From Rhyzopertha dominica (taxonomy: Eukaryota > Arthropoda > Insecta > Coleoptera > Bostrichidae), in the NCBI GenBank assembly GCA_025024175.1, contig QCXZ01000003.1:14481621-14545620 (forward strand): a DNA stretch of 64,000 nt. Direction: 5' to 3'. Each line of letters starts with the position of its first letter. The first letter of the stretch is position 1. The notes below the pieces were generated by a model. It did no database searches and had not been told where the DNA came from. It saw nothing but the letters and a program-made list of their open reading frames with translations. Below, one piece after another: positions 24,310 to 34,869 of this stretch. The translations under genes and the position numbers were made by a program.

Positions 24310-24725
24310 ATAACCAAGACAGAGGTAAGTAGTCCTAAAGCTTTCACGGCCGGCGTTATCCAAATGTGGATGAGCTTTTACCGTACGTCGTTGACAGCAT
24401 CCTTAGTGGTGACTCTTAAAAGGTTAGATCGAGCCTCTTGTTTGTTGGTGAGTGCTGGTTTCCAAGCTTGACTGACACGTAAACCCTCACCCCAGTTAAA
24501 ATTGAAAGGGTGTTGATCTATTTCCAAAGACTCCCGTCTGGCCAAATTATAGAAACCTGAGGCTTTGACTAGAACTTTGGTTTCATCAAACCTTATCATG
24601 CTGTTTTCTTCCAAGGCGTGTTGAACCCCTGCCGATTTATAAGGTTGCTGCAAACGAAGTGCTCTCTCATGTTCCTTTATTCTGGTAGATAAACTTCGCG
24701 ATATCATTACTAGACTCTCTGTCTC
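24310..24725 (-). mobile_element. Penelope-like element, GIY-YIG C-terminal fragment and tail
   Basis: The minus-strand frame from 24707 encodes the end of the PLE endonuclease: RSLSTRIKEHERALRLQQP, then HALEENSMIRFDETKVL, then a C-terminal tail with QAWKPALT. The upstream extension (GETESLV just before RSLSTRI) looks like a damaged YIGETGRS block. After the stop, the minus strand reads GCCGGCCGTGAAAGCTTTAG (about 24355-24336), a sequence characteristic of PLE tails. The fragment abuts an oppositely oriented PLE reverse transcriptase at about 24725. Confidence 0.8.
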
Positions 24726-25570
24726 CCAAAGACGAAGTGGCCCTGGTTAAGCATTGTCTAACGTCAAGCTACTTCCTATGGAATAACCAGTTCTATTCAC
24801 AAATCGATGGTGTAGCAATGGGAAGTCCGTTAAGTCCAATAGTAGCCAACTTCTTTATAGAACATTTCGAGAAAGAAGCATTGGGGACCAGCCAGTATAA
24901 ACCAAAACACTGGTACAGATATGTGGATGATACTTTTATTGTTTGGTCCCACAGAAAAAACATATTAAGTGAGTTCCTGGATCACCTTAACAACAGGCAT
25001 CCAAACATCCCGTTTACTAAGGAAGAGGAGAACAATGGAAGGCTACCATTTCTGGACGTCTCTGTTGAAAGAACATACAGACCGATACCTGAATGCCGCT
25101 TCCAACAATCATCCGGCACAAAAAAGATCAGTCTTAAAAAACGCTAGTTAATAAGAGCAATGACCATATCGGATAGTGAACGCCTAAAGAAAGAACTGAA
25201 TCACCCACAAAGAACACTAGAGGACAAATTAAACGAACCATTAAACTCAGGCATCGGTGACAAGACACACCATCAGAAACTAACAAACCAAAATTATGAC
25301 TTCCCTACATCAACGGGGTGACCGACAGGATAGCCAAAGTACTCAGGAGAAAGGATATTAATGTCGCGTTTTTGCCATCAAGTAAACTTCAACCAGAATT
25401 GCGACCAGTAAAGGATGCCCTGGACCTTCTCCTAACATCGGGTGTATACATGATACCTTGTGAGTGTGGTGTCATGTAGCATGACATCGCCCAGACCTCG
25501 AACGTACGGTGAAGCGTTTGGATTTTATCGATTCCACGGACTACGGCAGAATAACCCAGAAGCTCATCGA
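24726..25570 (+). mobile_element. Penelope-like element, reverse transcriptase fragment
   Basis: Plus-strand PLE remnant. The frame from 24726 gives KHCLTSSYFLWNNQFYSQID, then GVAMGSPLSPIVANFFIEHF, then YRYVDDTFIVW with the catalytic YVDD (about 24920-24931), then NGRLPFLDVSVERT. After frameshifts it continues through SDSERLKKELNHPQRTLED and LPSSKLQPELRPVKDAL to SGVYMIPCECGV (about 25438-25474), the CxC start of the PLE GIY-YIG domain, and fades by about 25570. Stops and frame changes make it non-functional. It lies head-to-head with the minus-strand endonuclease fragment. Confidence 0.85.
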
Positions 25571-25644
25571 CATTTCAAGACGGAGGTTATATAAAACGGT
25601 ATTTTCAAATTTTATATTATCACGCATGCCTACTATCGTATACA

Positions 25645-25650
25645 ATTTAT
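25645..25650 (-). promoter_or_regulatory. candidate polyadenylation signal, gene B
   Basis: AATAAA on the minus strand about 160 bp downstream of the gene B stop codon. It falls just beyond the PLE fragment, so the gene B 3' UTR may end close to the inserted element. Confidence 0.35.
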
Positions 25651-25808
25651 TGCTTTTATATACAAAATCTTCATACAAAAGTACAAAACTTCACTCATAT
25701 GTTCAGGAAAACCACCTGAGGATACCTATACATAAATTAACTTGTACTAAAGACTGTTCTCATTAGCATGTAGAACAACCGATTCATCGATGGCATCTTA
25801 AATCTTCT

Positions 25809-26145
25809 TCATGGCGCCCCGTATACTGGCGTAGGTCCAAGTTTCGATCCAAAACCTCCGCTGCTGTAGCTGTCGTATTGCTGTCCTCCGAAACTGTTGT
25901 AGTTGCCTCCGGTATTGTAATTGTTTCCTCCATTTGAGTAGTCCTTGATCGCTACTGAGCTTGTAGCAGCTGGAGCGTTGTACCCTCCGCCACTGTATTG
26001 GTTAGCGCTCTGGTAGTTATTGGAGTATGCTCCCTGACCGGCGCCCCCAAAACCAGGTGCTCCGTACTGATTAGATGGCGCTTGGTAGGCGTTGTACTGA
26101 TTGCCAGTGTTGTATTGCTCTGGGTAGCTTGCTGTGCCTTCGTAT
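25809..26145 (-). CDS. pro-resilin-like cuticle protein B, C-terminal Gly/Asn/Tyr arm (last exon)
   Basis: Last exon of gene B, acceptor tttgtag|A at 26145, stop TGA at 25811-25809. The first base completes the Arg codon split by the intron, giving R-YEGTASYPEQYN at the same place as VSYEGEPTYPQFGG in gene A. The remaining roughly 110 residues are rich in Gly, Asn, Tyr, Gln and Ser: repeated NQY/NNY units, QYGAPGFGG, GGNNYNTGGNYNSFGG, and the end PTPVYGAP. This composition resembles the elastic or Tyr-crosslinked arms of cuticle proteins. It is not homologous in sequence to the Pro-rich arm of A. The two genes converge, their stops 4.6 kb apart. Confidence 0.93.
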
Positions 26146-26828
26146 CTACAAAGAAATTAAAATGGTGGTTGAGATTATGAGAAGATCGGGACGTCTTGAA
26201 GAAGGACATATTTTTATATTGATGGCAGACTAAATAGAGGTGTTTCGTTTCCATGGCTTAATTGATTAGTTCACAACAGATTCTAACTTGGATTTAGTTA
26301 TTACTAAAGGTGTATAATTGATGTAGTGGTGACAAGTACGGAACAAAATTATATTTACTATTAATTACCCCATTTATTTGCAGCATTTTAACGCTTTGCT
26401 TAATTTCTGTTCAGTGAACTCAGTAAGTACTATAGCCGGAATGAATTGTAGTTACTCCAGTTATTAGATATTTTTAACGTTTTAACGGTAACACAGAAAA
26501 ACAAAAAGATGAAGGTGTACCTTTTCTTTGCTTTGAAGCTTACAAGATGCCTTTTAGTAAAATCTAAATAAACTTGCTTCTTTCTATTTAAAAATTTCCA
26601 GTAATATACAAATACATAAAATTGCTGAGAATTACCTTTTCTAACGGTAAAACATATATTATGCGATATATTTATACAGTCAGCATTACTCTACACAACG
26701 AATCCGACATTTCTTTGCATCAATGTTAACTGCTAATATTGTGAGCAGTTTAATTACATAAGATTCATTTTATTCTTTTGTCTTATGTGTATACCGATTC
26801 CGCGACAGCTTAGCTCCGTTGCACAAAG

Positions 26829-26964
26829 CGTGGTTAACCAGACCCCCTAATTAACACGCGGTTAACAAATAGTTGTTATGGAAACTCTTTTTTTACGCGT
26901 TCTTTATTGGTGTTATGGTGTTGCCAGAGGCAACGCCTGGTTAACCAGGAGTCTGGTTAGCACA
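26829..26964. mobile_element. MITE-like element with imperfect ~33-bp inverted ends
   Basis: The left end GCGTGGTTAACCAGACCCCC (about 26828-26847) and the reverse complement of the right end, GTGCTAACCAGACTCCTGG (about 26964-26946), align over about 33 bp with a few differences and one offset. The interior includes the perfect hairpin GTTGCC-AGA-GGCAAC (26920-26934). There is no coding capacity. Exact boundaries and target duplication are unclear. Confidence 0.4.
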
Positions 26965-28499
26965 AGCGTATCCGCGCAGTAGATAAGTTATTAGCTATAG
27001 TAATCATGCGCATTGCACACATTTCGAACTATTTTGTTGATGTTTAAATGATCTACCCGCCTTACGTTATTTCCAAAAACTTAACGCGACTTTTAATTGT
27101 TCAGTGGCATTCGACACAATTAAGCAGTAATGCAATTTTATTTAAGCAATGGCGCTGTTTGCGCAGACTCTGCTTGTTATTGTTTGAATGAATCCAATTA
27201 TAAGAGCATACAATAATTGTTATGAGTGCCTTAAATCCTTAAAAGCACAACATAAGTTCCCGCGTCGTTTGTTTATGCAAGTAATTGCCGCATTTGTATA
27301 CATTCTTTTAAGTGTACTTGCACAGATAATTTCAATAAGTTTAACATATGCAAACATACATGTGCCCGTTAACAAATGGGAGGCGCCACAGGTATTAGTA
27401 ATCTACCTCCTTTAGAAAATGATGAGAGTTTAACCGAAATAGATAATTTATTGGATATGTGTAAAAACTGATGTTTATCATGTTGGTGCTTATTATAGTA
27501 ATGTCTCGTGATTAACATTTTCACGTAAGCTATTTTTTTATGTGCAAAACTAAATGATGCAATCACCAAAGTGTAGGTTAGAAATAATCTGAAAGGTAAT
27601 TATCTATTGTTTTAGATAAAATATTAGGTATATTGCTTTAAAAAATAGCTTAAGCTCTAGCTGAATCTATTATCTTTCAGATAAGCATTCATTTATGTCT
27701 AAATATTCAGTAGTTTTCAGTTGGTGCTGTTTTATAAAAATAGGTTGTTCTCTTTCTATATATAAATCGGATATATCTTTCTCTCTCTACAAGATCCCAG
27801 CCTTAAAATTTTGGAAATAAGGTAAGACAGGTAGATCATTCATCACCAATAAAACAGTTTGCCAAATATGCCAATTTTCGTCTGCAATTATAATAGTGAT
27901 AACCATTTCCGTTGATTCTAACATTTATGCATTTATTTCTACAAAGAATTGCGTTGGCTAGCCATATTCTGAAAGCTTTCTAGGCCGGGTCTCGAATTTA
28001 ACGACATATAAATGATAAATAGGGACGTATAATTTGCGTTTGCAGATGAATTGTTCTGATGATAATCGAATTTTGCCTGCATACAAAATTTAAAGCGAAT
28101 GCTACGGATTTACGATTTTGCCTCCACAATTAAGGTTGATTTTTATATTGGCTGTTCCAATCTGGGCTCAAGTAATTTTGGTCGAAGTTAACCTGCTCTT
28201 CAGTTATTTATTATATACTACGAATATATAGTAGCGCAATAGAAATAGTTCTGTACTGATTAATCATTGGTCTGTAGTGTAAAAGTTCTTTTCATTTAGT
28301 CAGGATCGCTGATGTACCACCTTCATCACTGATGTATTTACATTGGGCAATGGTTGGATGATTTACTAAAGTAGACAACGTAACCTGCTTTCGGTTGGTT
28401 CATCCGGTAAAAAGTATGTGGAGCTGCTACTACATTGTAAAGTGAATGCTGTGCTGTTAGAGTACTTGGTTCAATGCCTAATTATCTAATATCTAATAA

Positions 28500-28590
28500 T
28501 TAGTGCTTCTGACGAGACCGAGATTAAAGTACCTGAGACCCATACGAGATCGAGACTGAACATACCAGACTTCGAGAGTCTCGTTTTTTT
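28500..28590 (-). repeat. GAGAC-rich interspersed repeat, copy 1
   Basis: Contains several GAGAC/GTCTC pentamers, for example CGAGACCGAG and GAGATCGAGACTG. Read on the minus strand it shares AGTCTCGATCTCGTA, then CTCGGTCTCG and AGAAGCACTA with the copy at 30.1 kb on the plus strand. Superfamily unknown. Confidence 0.5.
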
Positions 28591-30097
28591 TACACAAATA
28601 TATGTATAAAAAGGTGGGATTAAATTGTTTACACTAGTGACGATGATTTCAAACTTGTCACTTCTAAATGTCAATAACACAATTATCATATTCTTACTCA
28701 TTATTTTACTTCATTAAGTTAGCACAATATAATTTAATTATTTACCTAATTCTATTACTTACATAATTTTAGTAGTGTTTTAATTCAAGTAGTAATAAAA
28801 TAGTAAGCGGTAAAGCTCTGCAGATTATATAGTGAGTTTTTATCTGAAAGATTTTACTTGTTTACAAGAACAGTAAACTACTAGTCAAGTACAAGTACTA
28901 AGGCTATAGAAAAAGCAAATTTTCAGAAATGGCTTAAAAGCATATTATAAAATATTANCTGCACGTCTATGCAATATCCTCAAAAACAGCGAAAATATTT
29001 ACCGTATAACTACATATTGCGTAAAATTCACGCAACACTAAAAGCTTTTGCAAGGATAAGAATCAACAAATGTAATAATTTGCAGGAAAGGCGATGCTTT
29101 CAGTTTAAAAATCTTCAATTTATGTTTGGTGAATAAAAATGTTACTTGAATAAAAATGATAAAAATAATTATATGTTTGTTTCGAAATGTAAGCACAACG
29201 CTCTTATCAAACTAACAAAATAATTCATTAAACATTTTTATTCGGTTTAGTTTGCAGAACGAACAAAAAACTGTTTGATGTAAATTCGAGAAGCATTAAA
29301 TGAATGTTTAAAATAGTTTTTGAAATGTTACATGAAGAGATTTGTTAATAAACGCTATATCGGTGTTCCATAGCGCACAGTGGCGTGGCAGATAGCATCA
29401 ATGTATCATAGTGTATTGCAATTTGTAATTAGTAGTTTTTATAACCAATGGTCAATGGCAATACAGCGTACATGATGATTTTAGTATTAACCCCTATAAC
29501 TTTATTAAAAAAGTGCCCTTAACTAAGCTATACGTTTGTAGATCGTAGTAAAAGTTATATGCGAAGACGTGATAAAATAATCATGTTTGTGTAGGTAGAT
29601 ACCTATATCGGAATAGTGCTAGACAACATTTTTTTAAACATATTTNTCTACGATTCTTATAAAATATTGGTTTCTATATTCGGCGACGTAAGAAAGTATT
29701 TTACAAGAAATATACCAGACAAGACAAATGTAAAGTGTAAGAATTAATATCGGTTTCTTCTAAATAATTATAATTGTATGATGGAAGCAGGTAACTAAAT
29801 TTTGATTTCAGCTACAGCGCAATTGGTTTTAATTGCACAAAAATCATTGTTAGATTCAATCTAATATTTTGGCCTGACAAATAATTAATAAAATACAATA
29901 ATACAGTCAAATCAACTACTATAATTACTATGAAATCAATCACCCGTAACCACCACCGCGTAGCTGTAGAAGATATATCTCAAGATATTTACGATGCACT
30001 TTAGTTGTAAATATATCTAATATCGCCTTTGTAGACATTCTTGTAAAAGGAACATATCGGGATTTGAAAAATATTAGGATTACCAGCACTTATCAGA

Positions 30098-30170
30098 AAA
30101 CCCGAAAAGACCGAGACCGAGACCACGCAAGTCTCGATCTCGTAGCACCGAGACCGAAGCACTACTAATA
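30098..30170 (+). repeat. GAGAC-rich interspersed repeat, copy 2
   Basis: Reads AGACCGAGACCGAGACC, AGTCTCGATCTCGTAGC, then CGAGACCGAAGCACTA. It is related to the 28.5-kb copy in inverted orientation. Both copies end against an AT-rich AATAATTTAATTA-like flank. Confidence 0.5.
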
Positions 30171-30446
30171 ATTTAATTACCATTTCAGCTGCTTCAATAT
30201 ATTACCTAAATGGCCCAAATTGAAGCTACCAGTGGTGGGGTTTATTCTTTACCTACTACGTGGTAATATGTAACAAACATTAGATTAAAAAAATTCGGTT
30301 TGGTAACAGGCAGTTTAAAGCCAGTTTATTCACAACATAGCATTTCTAGATAATGTGCAATTTATTTCATGCACTTGCACAATAATGACTCTTTTGTATT
30401 TAATTATTATAGTTAAAATGTAATTTTTTATACAATTCGATATATC

Positions 30447-30845
30447 GCTTCGTGGGTGTCGTTGAACGTGGTTTTCAATGTTGAATATGATGATGGATGT
30501 CAAATTTTTATAAAGGCTGTGATAGACATATAAACGGACATGCACTACGGTAAGTAAAGGTGCGGAAGTTCGATTTTGCTTCATGGGTATATGACATGAT
30601 AACTTAATAAGCTGCAGAAAATCAGTCTTGCTTCCTGGGCGTTGTTGAACTTGATGTGTGATGCCGAGTACGATGGTTCATGTTAAATTTGGATTAAGAC
30701 TGTGACAGACATGGGCCGTGGTATATAAAGTTGCGATAATTTGATTATGCTTCATGGTTGTCGTTGAACGTAATTTTTAATACTAAATATAATGGTGCAT
30801 GTCAAATTTGGATTAAGGCTATCAAGGATATGCATCTTGGTACCT
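30447..30845. repeat. degenerate tandem repeat, three ~100-130-bp units
   Basis: Units start at 30447, 30630 and 30749 with GCTTC(G/C/A)TGG and continue (T)G(T/C)(C/T)GTTGAAC, then a variable AT stretch, GATGG(A/T)(T/C)CATGT(C/T)AAATTT-like sequence, then GGCTGTGA or ACTGTGACAGACAT. A partial start also occurs at 30578. Units differ by substitutions and small indels, so this is an old minisatellite-like array in the gene B intron. Confidence 0.7.
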
Positions 30846-31042
30846 AATGTATAATATTAAATAGTGATCTGCAATAGGTGCACTGGCAATACCCTTGAGT
30901 ATGAGTTTTGATTATTGTTTTTTTTTAATACCAGTATTCGAGGTTGATAATGTTATTTAAAATAGTTTACTACAACAAGGTGGTGATAGCTCGCGAAATG
31001 TATTTTATTGGACTTGAAAAGATATCTGATCTGTGTACATAC

Positions 31043-31224
31043 CTGACATCTGCATGAAATCCTGTTTGCCAGTCGGCCCAGTAGGTAACGATTTGCGTCC
31101 TGCCATCCGGTAATTGTACTCTGTATTCACCTCTAACTTGGTTTCCGTCACTTGCTTCTTGACGATTGTAGTTGTTGCCGGTGTAGTCATCTTTCACTTG
31201 GTAACCAAACTCGTAAGCTTTCGG
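31043..31224 (-). CDS. pro-resilin-like cuticle protein B, chitin-binding (Rebers-Riddiford) exon
   Basis: 182-bp exon (60 codons plus 2 bases), acceptor tttcag|CCG, donor GTCAG|gtatgt, phase 0 in and phase 2 out. It encodes PKAYEFGYQVKDDYTGNNY, then QEASDGNQVRGEYRVQLPDG, then RTQIVTYWADWQTGFHADV. This is a complete RR-type chitin-binding core with the PDGRTQ and ADWQTGFHADVRYEG signature of pro-resilin-like insect cuticle proteins. It is clearly paralogous to 20465-20668 (GEYRIQLPDGRTQ...ADWATGYHA). Compared with A the leading His-rich stretch sits on the previous exon, and the 3' splice boundary is five bases further downstream in the alignment. Confidence 0.95.
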
Positions 31225-32930
31225 CTGAAATATAAAGGTAAAGTTACAATAACTTGCTTTATCTGGAGTGGTATAGTGCTAGTAAAATTTATTGTTATAC
31301 TTATTGTATCTTTTTACTCTTGTAGTTCTGAATACTTAATACTTACTTCAAGTAATAAATCGGTACGACCATTGAACAAAATATTATAGGTAAAGTTTAA
31401 ATTGCTCAGAAGGTGAAATTTTAAGTACTTATGTATGCAAAATGGTTAGAGTTTAGATATCTTTGCCGTTCTTTCTGGCTAAACGTCATCATTTGGATAT
31501 CCAGCATACACATACCTATTACTTACACAAAATACGCAATGTAGGTTTTGCATAAGCAATATAGAATTGAATTCTCATTCGCTTAATGTTGATAGCAGTG
31601 GAAGCAACTTTGATATGAAGTTGGCACTATCTCTCCCTTGGGGGTCAAGCGAAAAGGCGTCCTTGTTTTCATCTGACGTTGCATTGACAGTTTCAAATAT
31701 TCGTTATACCATGTGCTTTTGTCTGAAATGTAATTTTCTTTGCAGAAATTCCAAAAATTGCTATTTACTAATTTTATATTTCACTTTTTTACATTTTGTA
31801 AGGTACCAAAGCCTTTTATAGAGCACCGTCAAACATTGGTTCGTAACACTTTTGAGCATGAAAGCATGCAGACGTAACTTTAGTTAGGAATTTTGCTAAA
31901 AGAAAACACCACTACCTGTTTCAGAAGTATTTTAATATACAGAATGAATGACGTGTAAATGCCTATACAGTCGTATATAGCTTCTAACTACTATATACCT
32001 AACATCTGTTAGATTCTAATAGATGTATCACCTACTATTTCAGATAAAACCAAATAACAATCACCATTCATCATCGACAAAACTAACAGCTTTCCGACAT
32101 GTTCCAACTAAGTTTCAAAAATCAATATGAAAAATCATGCAATAGACAGATATGAGTATTTAATACGAGCCTGTAATGTAATATGAACAAGTTACAAAAC
32201 GAAAAAGGCTAAATTCTGTATTTTTTTTTAATTCAGAACTGTTGCATTAGTTTCATTCAACTTTTAAATGTTTTTGAACCTGTCTTAGTTTGTCTAGCCA
32301 AATTCGATAATATTCGCGCTTAGGGTAGACAAAGCAATATATCTGCGGTAGTACATAGGCTTCTTAATATTACGATAATTATTGTTATTATACGGTAACT
32401 TTATACTTATGTCGTTAATGAATCGTTGGTGTTGGTAGTTCTATTACATGAAATGAAAATAAAACCTAATGTTTATCGAGTAAACTAGAAATTGTATCAG
32501 TTTTCCTTGTTCGAAATTCATCCACCAGTCATGAGGCTCCACCTTTCGGCAATCTATAAGACCCTATTTCTCTCGCAGAAGTTAGGACGCTGCCGCACCG
32601 GTTGTTCAGCATCCTTAGTGCCGTTATCCGTAGTTTCAACACCATAAATATTATATATAAAATTTCTGCAGCCTGTAATCAGTTATGTAATTTAGTTGAG
32701 ATGTTAAGTTTTCCCAGACTGTACTGTCCATCGTCCAATATAGGCAGTAAGCGTCATTTGTTAGCTAACTTAATCTTACAGTGGGCGTGCACCACACAAA
32801 ACATTGCAGTGGCGTGAAATGTTGATTTTCACGCAGCGGCCACAGTGAAATTGCCGTGTATAAGACTTAAGCGGCTTACGTGCAGACACACAACGGCAAT
32901 TACTGCTAACGACTAGCTGCATGTGCGGTT

Positions 32931-32968
32931 TATAGAGCATATCGAGATGCGATCACGCTCTTAGGTCA
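32931..32968 (+). promoter_or_regulatory. candidate core promoter (TATA plus initiator) nested in gene B
   Basis: TATAGAG at 32931 is followed about 32 bases later by CTCTTAGGTCAGG, which offers TTAG (A at 32963) and TCAG (A at 32968) as initiator-like starts. The 120 bp upstream is compositionally complex and GC-richer than its surroundings (GCAGCGGCCACAGTG, TAAGCGGCTTACG). It lies directly upstream of a well-formed start-codon exon. Confidence 0.35.
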
Positions 32969-33017
32969 GGAAAGTTCAATAAAATTTGCTTCTCTTCAGC
33001 AGGAAGGACAAACAAAG

Positions 33018-33036
33018 ATGCAGATAAGCCTCAGAG
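33018..33036 (+). CDS. candidate first coding exon of an unidentified plus-strand gene
   Basis: After a short leader (about 32963-33017) the sequence ACAAAG|ATG begins six codons (MQISLR plus one base) ending at a consensus donor, CAGAG|gtaagt. A short leader, a tiny coding exon and an immediate strong donor is the common layout of insect secreted-protein and cuticle genes. The downstream exon cannot be identified. The nearest plausible acceptor with coding-like sequence is at 34614, but no frame there continues as a signal peptide. The rest may lie far downstream, or the whole may be chance. It would be nested antisense inside gene B. Confidence 0.3.
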
Positions 33037-34614
33037 GTAAGTATTGCACAAAAAAGGAACACACCGCTGCGCATTGTGTATTGTAATGCAATATGTGATA
33101 TGCAAAGTACTTTGGAATCAATTAATACTTTGCGTAAAGTGGACGCTTTAGAGGGTTGAGGTTTGCATAGGTATATAGGTTGTATAGGTATATCGAATTT
33201 TGTATTGCAGCAACAAAATTCCCATTTAGAGAATATGGAGGAAAGTCGTCTTCACATTTTATGCAAAATGAGAAAACTACACGGTATTTCACTATAGTGT
33301 ACTGCTTTCATTAGATAAAACCGATTACTAATAGGAAAAGGTACAGTTATTTGGAAATATGGCTAACTTTGGGTTTATTGCATTTTCGTATTTGTCGCTT
33401 AACTTTGACCCTATTCCAGTGGACATACGCCAAGTTATGTGGTGCTGTTATCAAAATATTTCGTATTATTTCGAATAGGACAAACGTTTCCAGTACTTGC
33501 GAAGATTGACGACAGTGCAGCAATTTAAAAATTGCATTTCTTACTATTTAGCAGGGGAGGAAAGAAGATTCTATTGTTTCCATATGCCGCGATAAGGAAA
33601 CTTGTTATTCAGCCAAACTCTAATCAACCTAGGGTTCTACTAGTGCCCTGGAAATCAGACAGACAAGGAAACCTTACAATTTGCCAACACTATGGGTCGA
33701 ACTTCATGGGTGCAAGATCTATTTTAATCGTAGACTAGGCCATTTGTAATGATATTCAATTGGAGCGTTCTTAGTGGTGGTGGCTTGTAAATATGCGAAC
33801 CAGATGTATATGTGATTCTATCTGTCACTTGGCGGATTACCTACAGGTGAATGTTAAGTAGCGCCAAAGTTTACGATTCAAGTTCTTTCGCTAGGATGTT
33901 TTTAACGTGGTTTAGAATGCATTGCTTTTTTGTGCTTATTGAGCAGCAATGCAGTGCCGTTTTGAGGTTGTAAACTCCTGGCTTGTTCTTAGAAAATAGG
34001 TATTTGTCTGAATGCTGAAATAGATAACAGATATATACTGAAGTTAACAAAAGTTGTTGTGTGTTTAGATGTAAGACAAGGTATTATAAAGGTGTATATG
34101 TGCNCATTTGCACCTCNCCAAATGAGTCCATNAGACAAGATCTTTGGAAAAATGCTGGGGCTATATGAAAATACTCTTTTATATGTCTTGATTTAAGTAT
34201 TTCAAACACACGATTTAGAACGCAGCTTTGGAAAGTATAGACGAGAAAGTATAGATTATAGACGAATGAGTGGATGTAATTATAATGTGCATGTTGAGCA
34301 AATGATTGAATCCGAAAGAAAATCGAAAGCAAAAAAACTTGTTAAAGCTGAATTGCGTGAATATGCCCGGTTTGCACGTAAAACCTCACAGTATATTATA
34401 ATATAAGCGACTTGTGTGATATTAATTTCAATACCTTATTAGGTGGCGGGGTTAATATTTTAAACGACTACAGTGAAGTTAAAGTCGATTCGCAAACAAA
34501 TTTCCAACTCAAGCTTCAATTAAGGTTTTTGTATATGTTTATGTGTTCACCAGGCATTTTAGATATTGATTCAAAAGTATACAAAAACTGTTTTTGGATT
34601 AATAAACTTATGTA

Positions 34615-34800
34615 GGTTCTCAGACCACGACCCGTCAACTAATCCAGCTCAGAATATACGTTGGCATATGTCTCCGGTCTTGCCATCAGTGTCAGTCGTC
34701 GTACAACAGCCGAGGAGGTCGCAACGTTTACGACAACCCACAGAAGATGTTCTCCGCAGATGAGAACGAAACGTATGGAACAGGAGGAAGATCCAATGGA
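34615..34800 (+). other. coding-like, GC-richer island (possible exon, frame unknown)
   Basis: Follows an acceptor-like TTATGTAGGTTCTCAG. Composition changes from very AT-rich to balanced with several CpGs for about 190 bp. All three plus frames are partly open: one gives RWHMSPVLPSVSVVVQQPRR and a stop at 34763; another gives YNSRGGRNVYDNPQ then MFSADENETYGTGG and runs on to about 34860; the third ends DPMDHGI. None is recognised. It could be an exon of the candidate gene beginning at 33018 or an old repeat. Confidence 0.25.
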
Positions 34801-34869
34801 CCACGGCATATAAGCCTGGATACATGCTTTGAACAATTTGTTTTTGGATTGTTTAAACTCTAGACTATA

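Larger units (their letters stand above)
26146..31042 (-). other. gene B intron (about 4.9 kb)
   Basis: Intron between the RR exon and the last exon (gtatgt...tttgtag), phase 2. It holds a MITE-like palindrome (26.83-26.96 kb), two related GAGAC-rich repeats in opposite orientation (28.5 and 30.1 kb) and a degenerate tandem repeat (30.45-30.85 kb). No exon on either strand is supported. N bases lie at 28958 and 29646. Confidence 0.75.
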
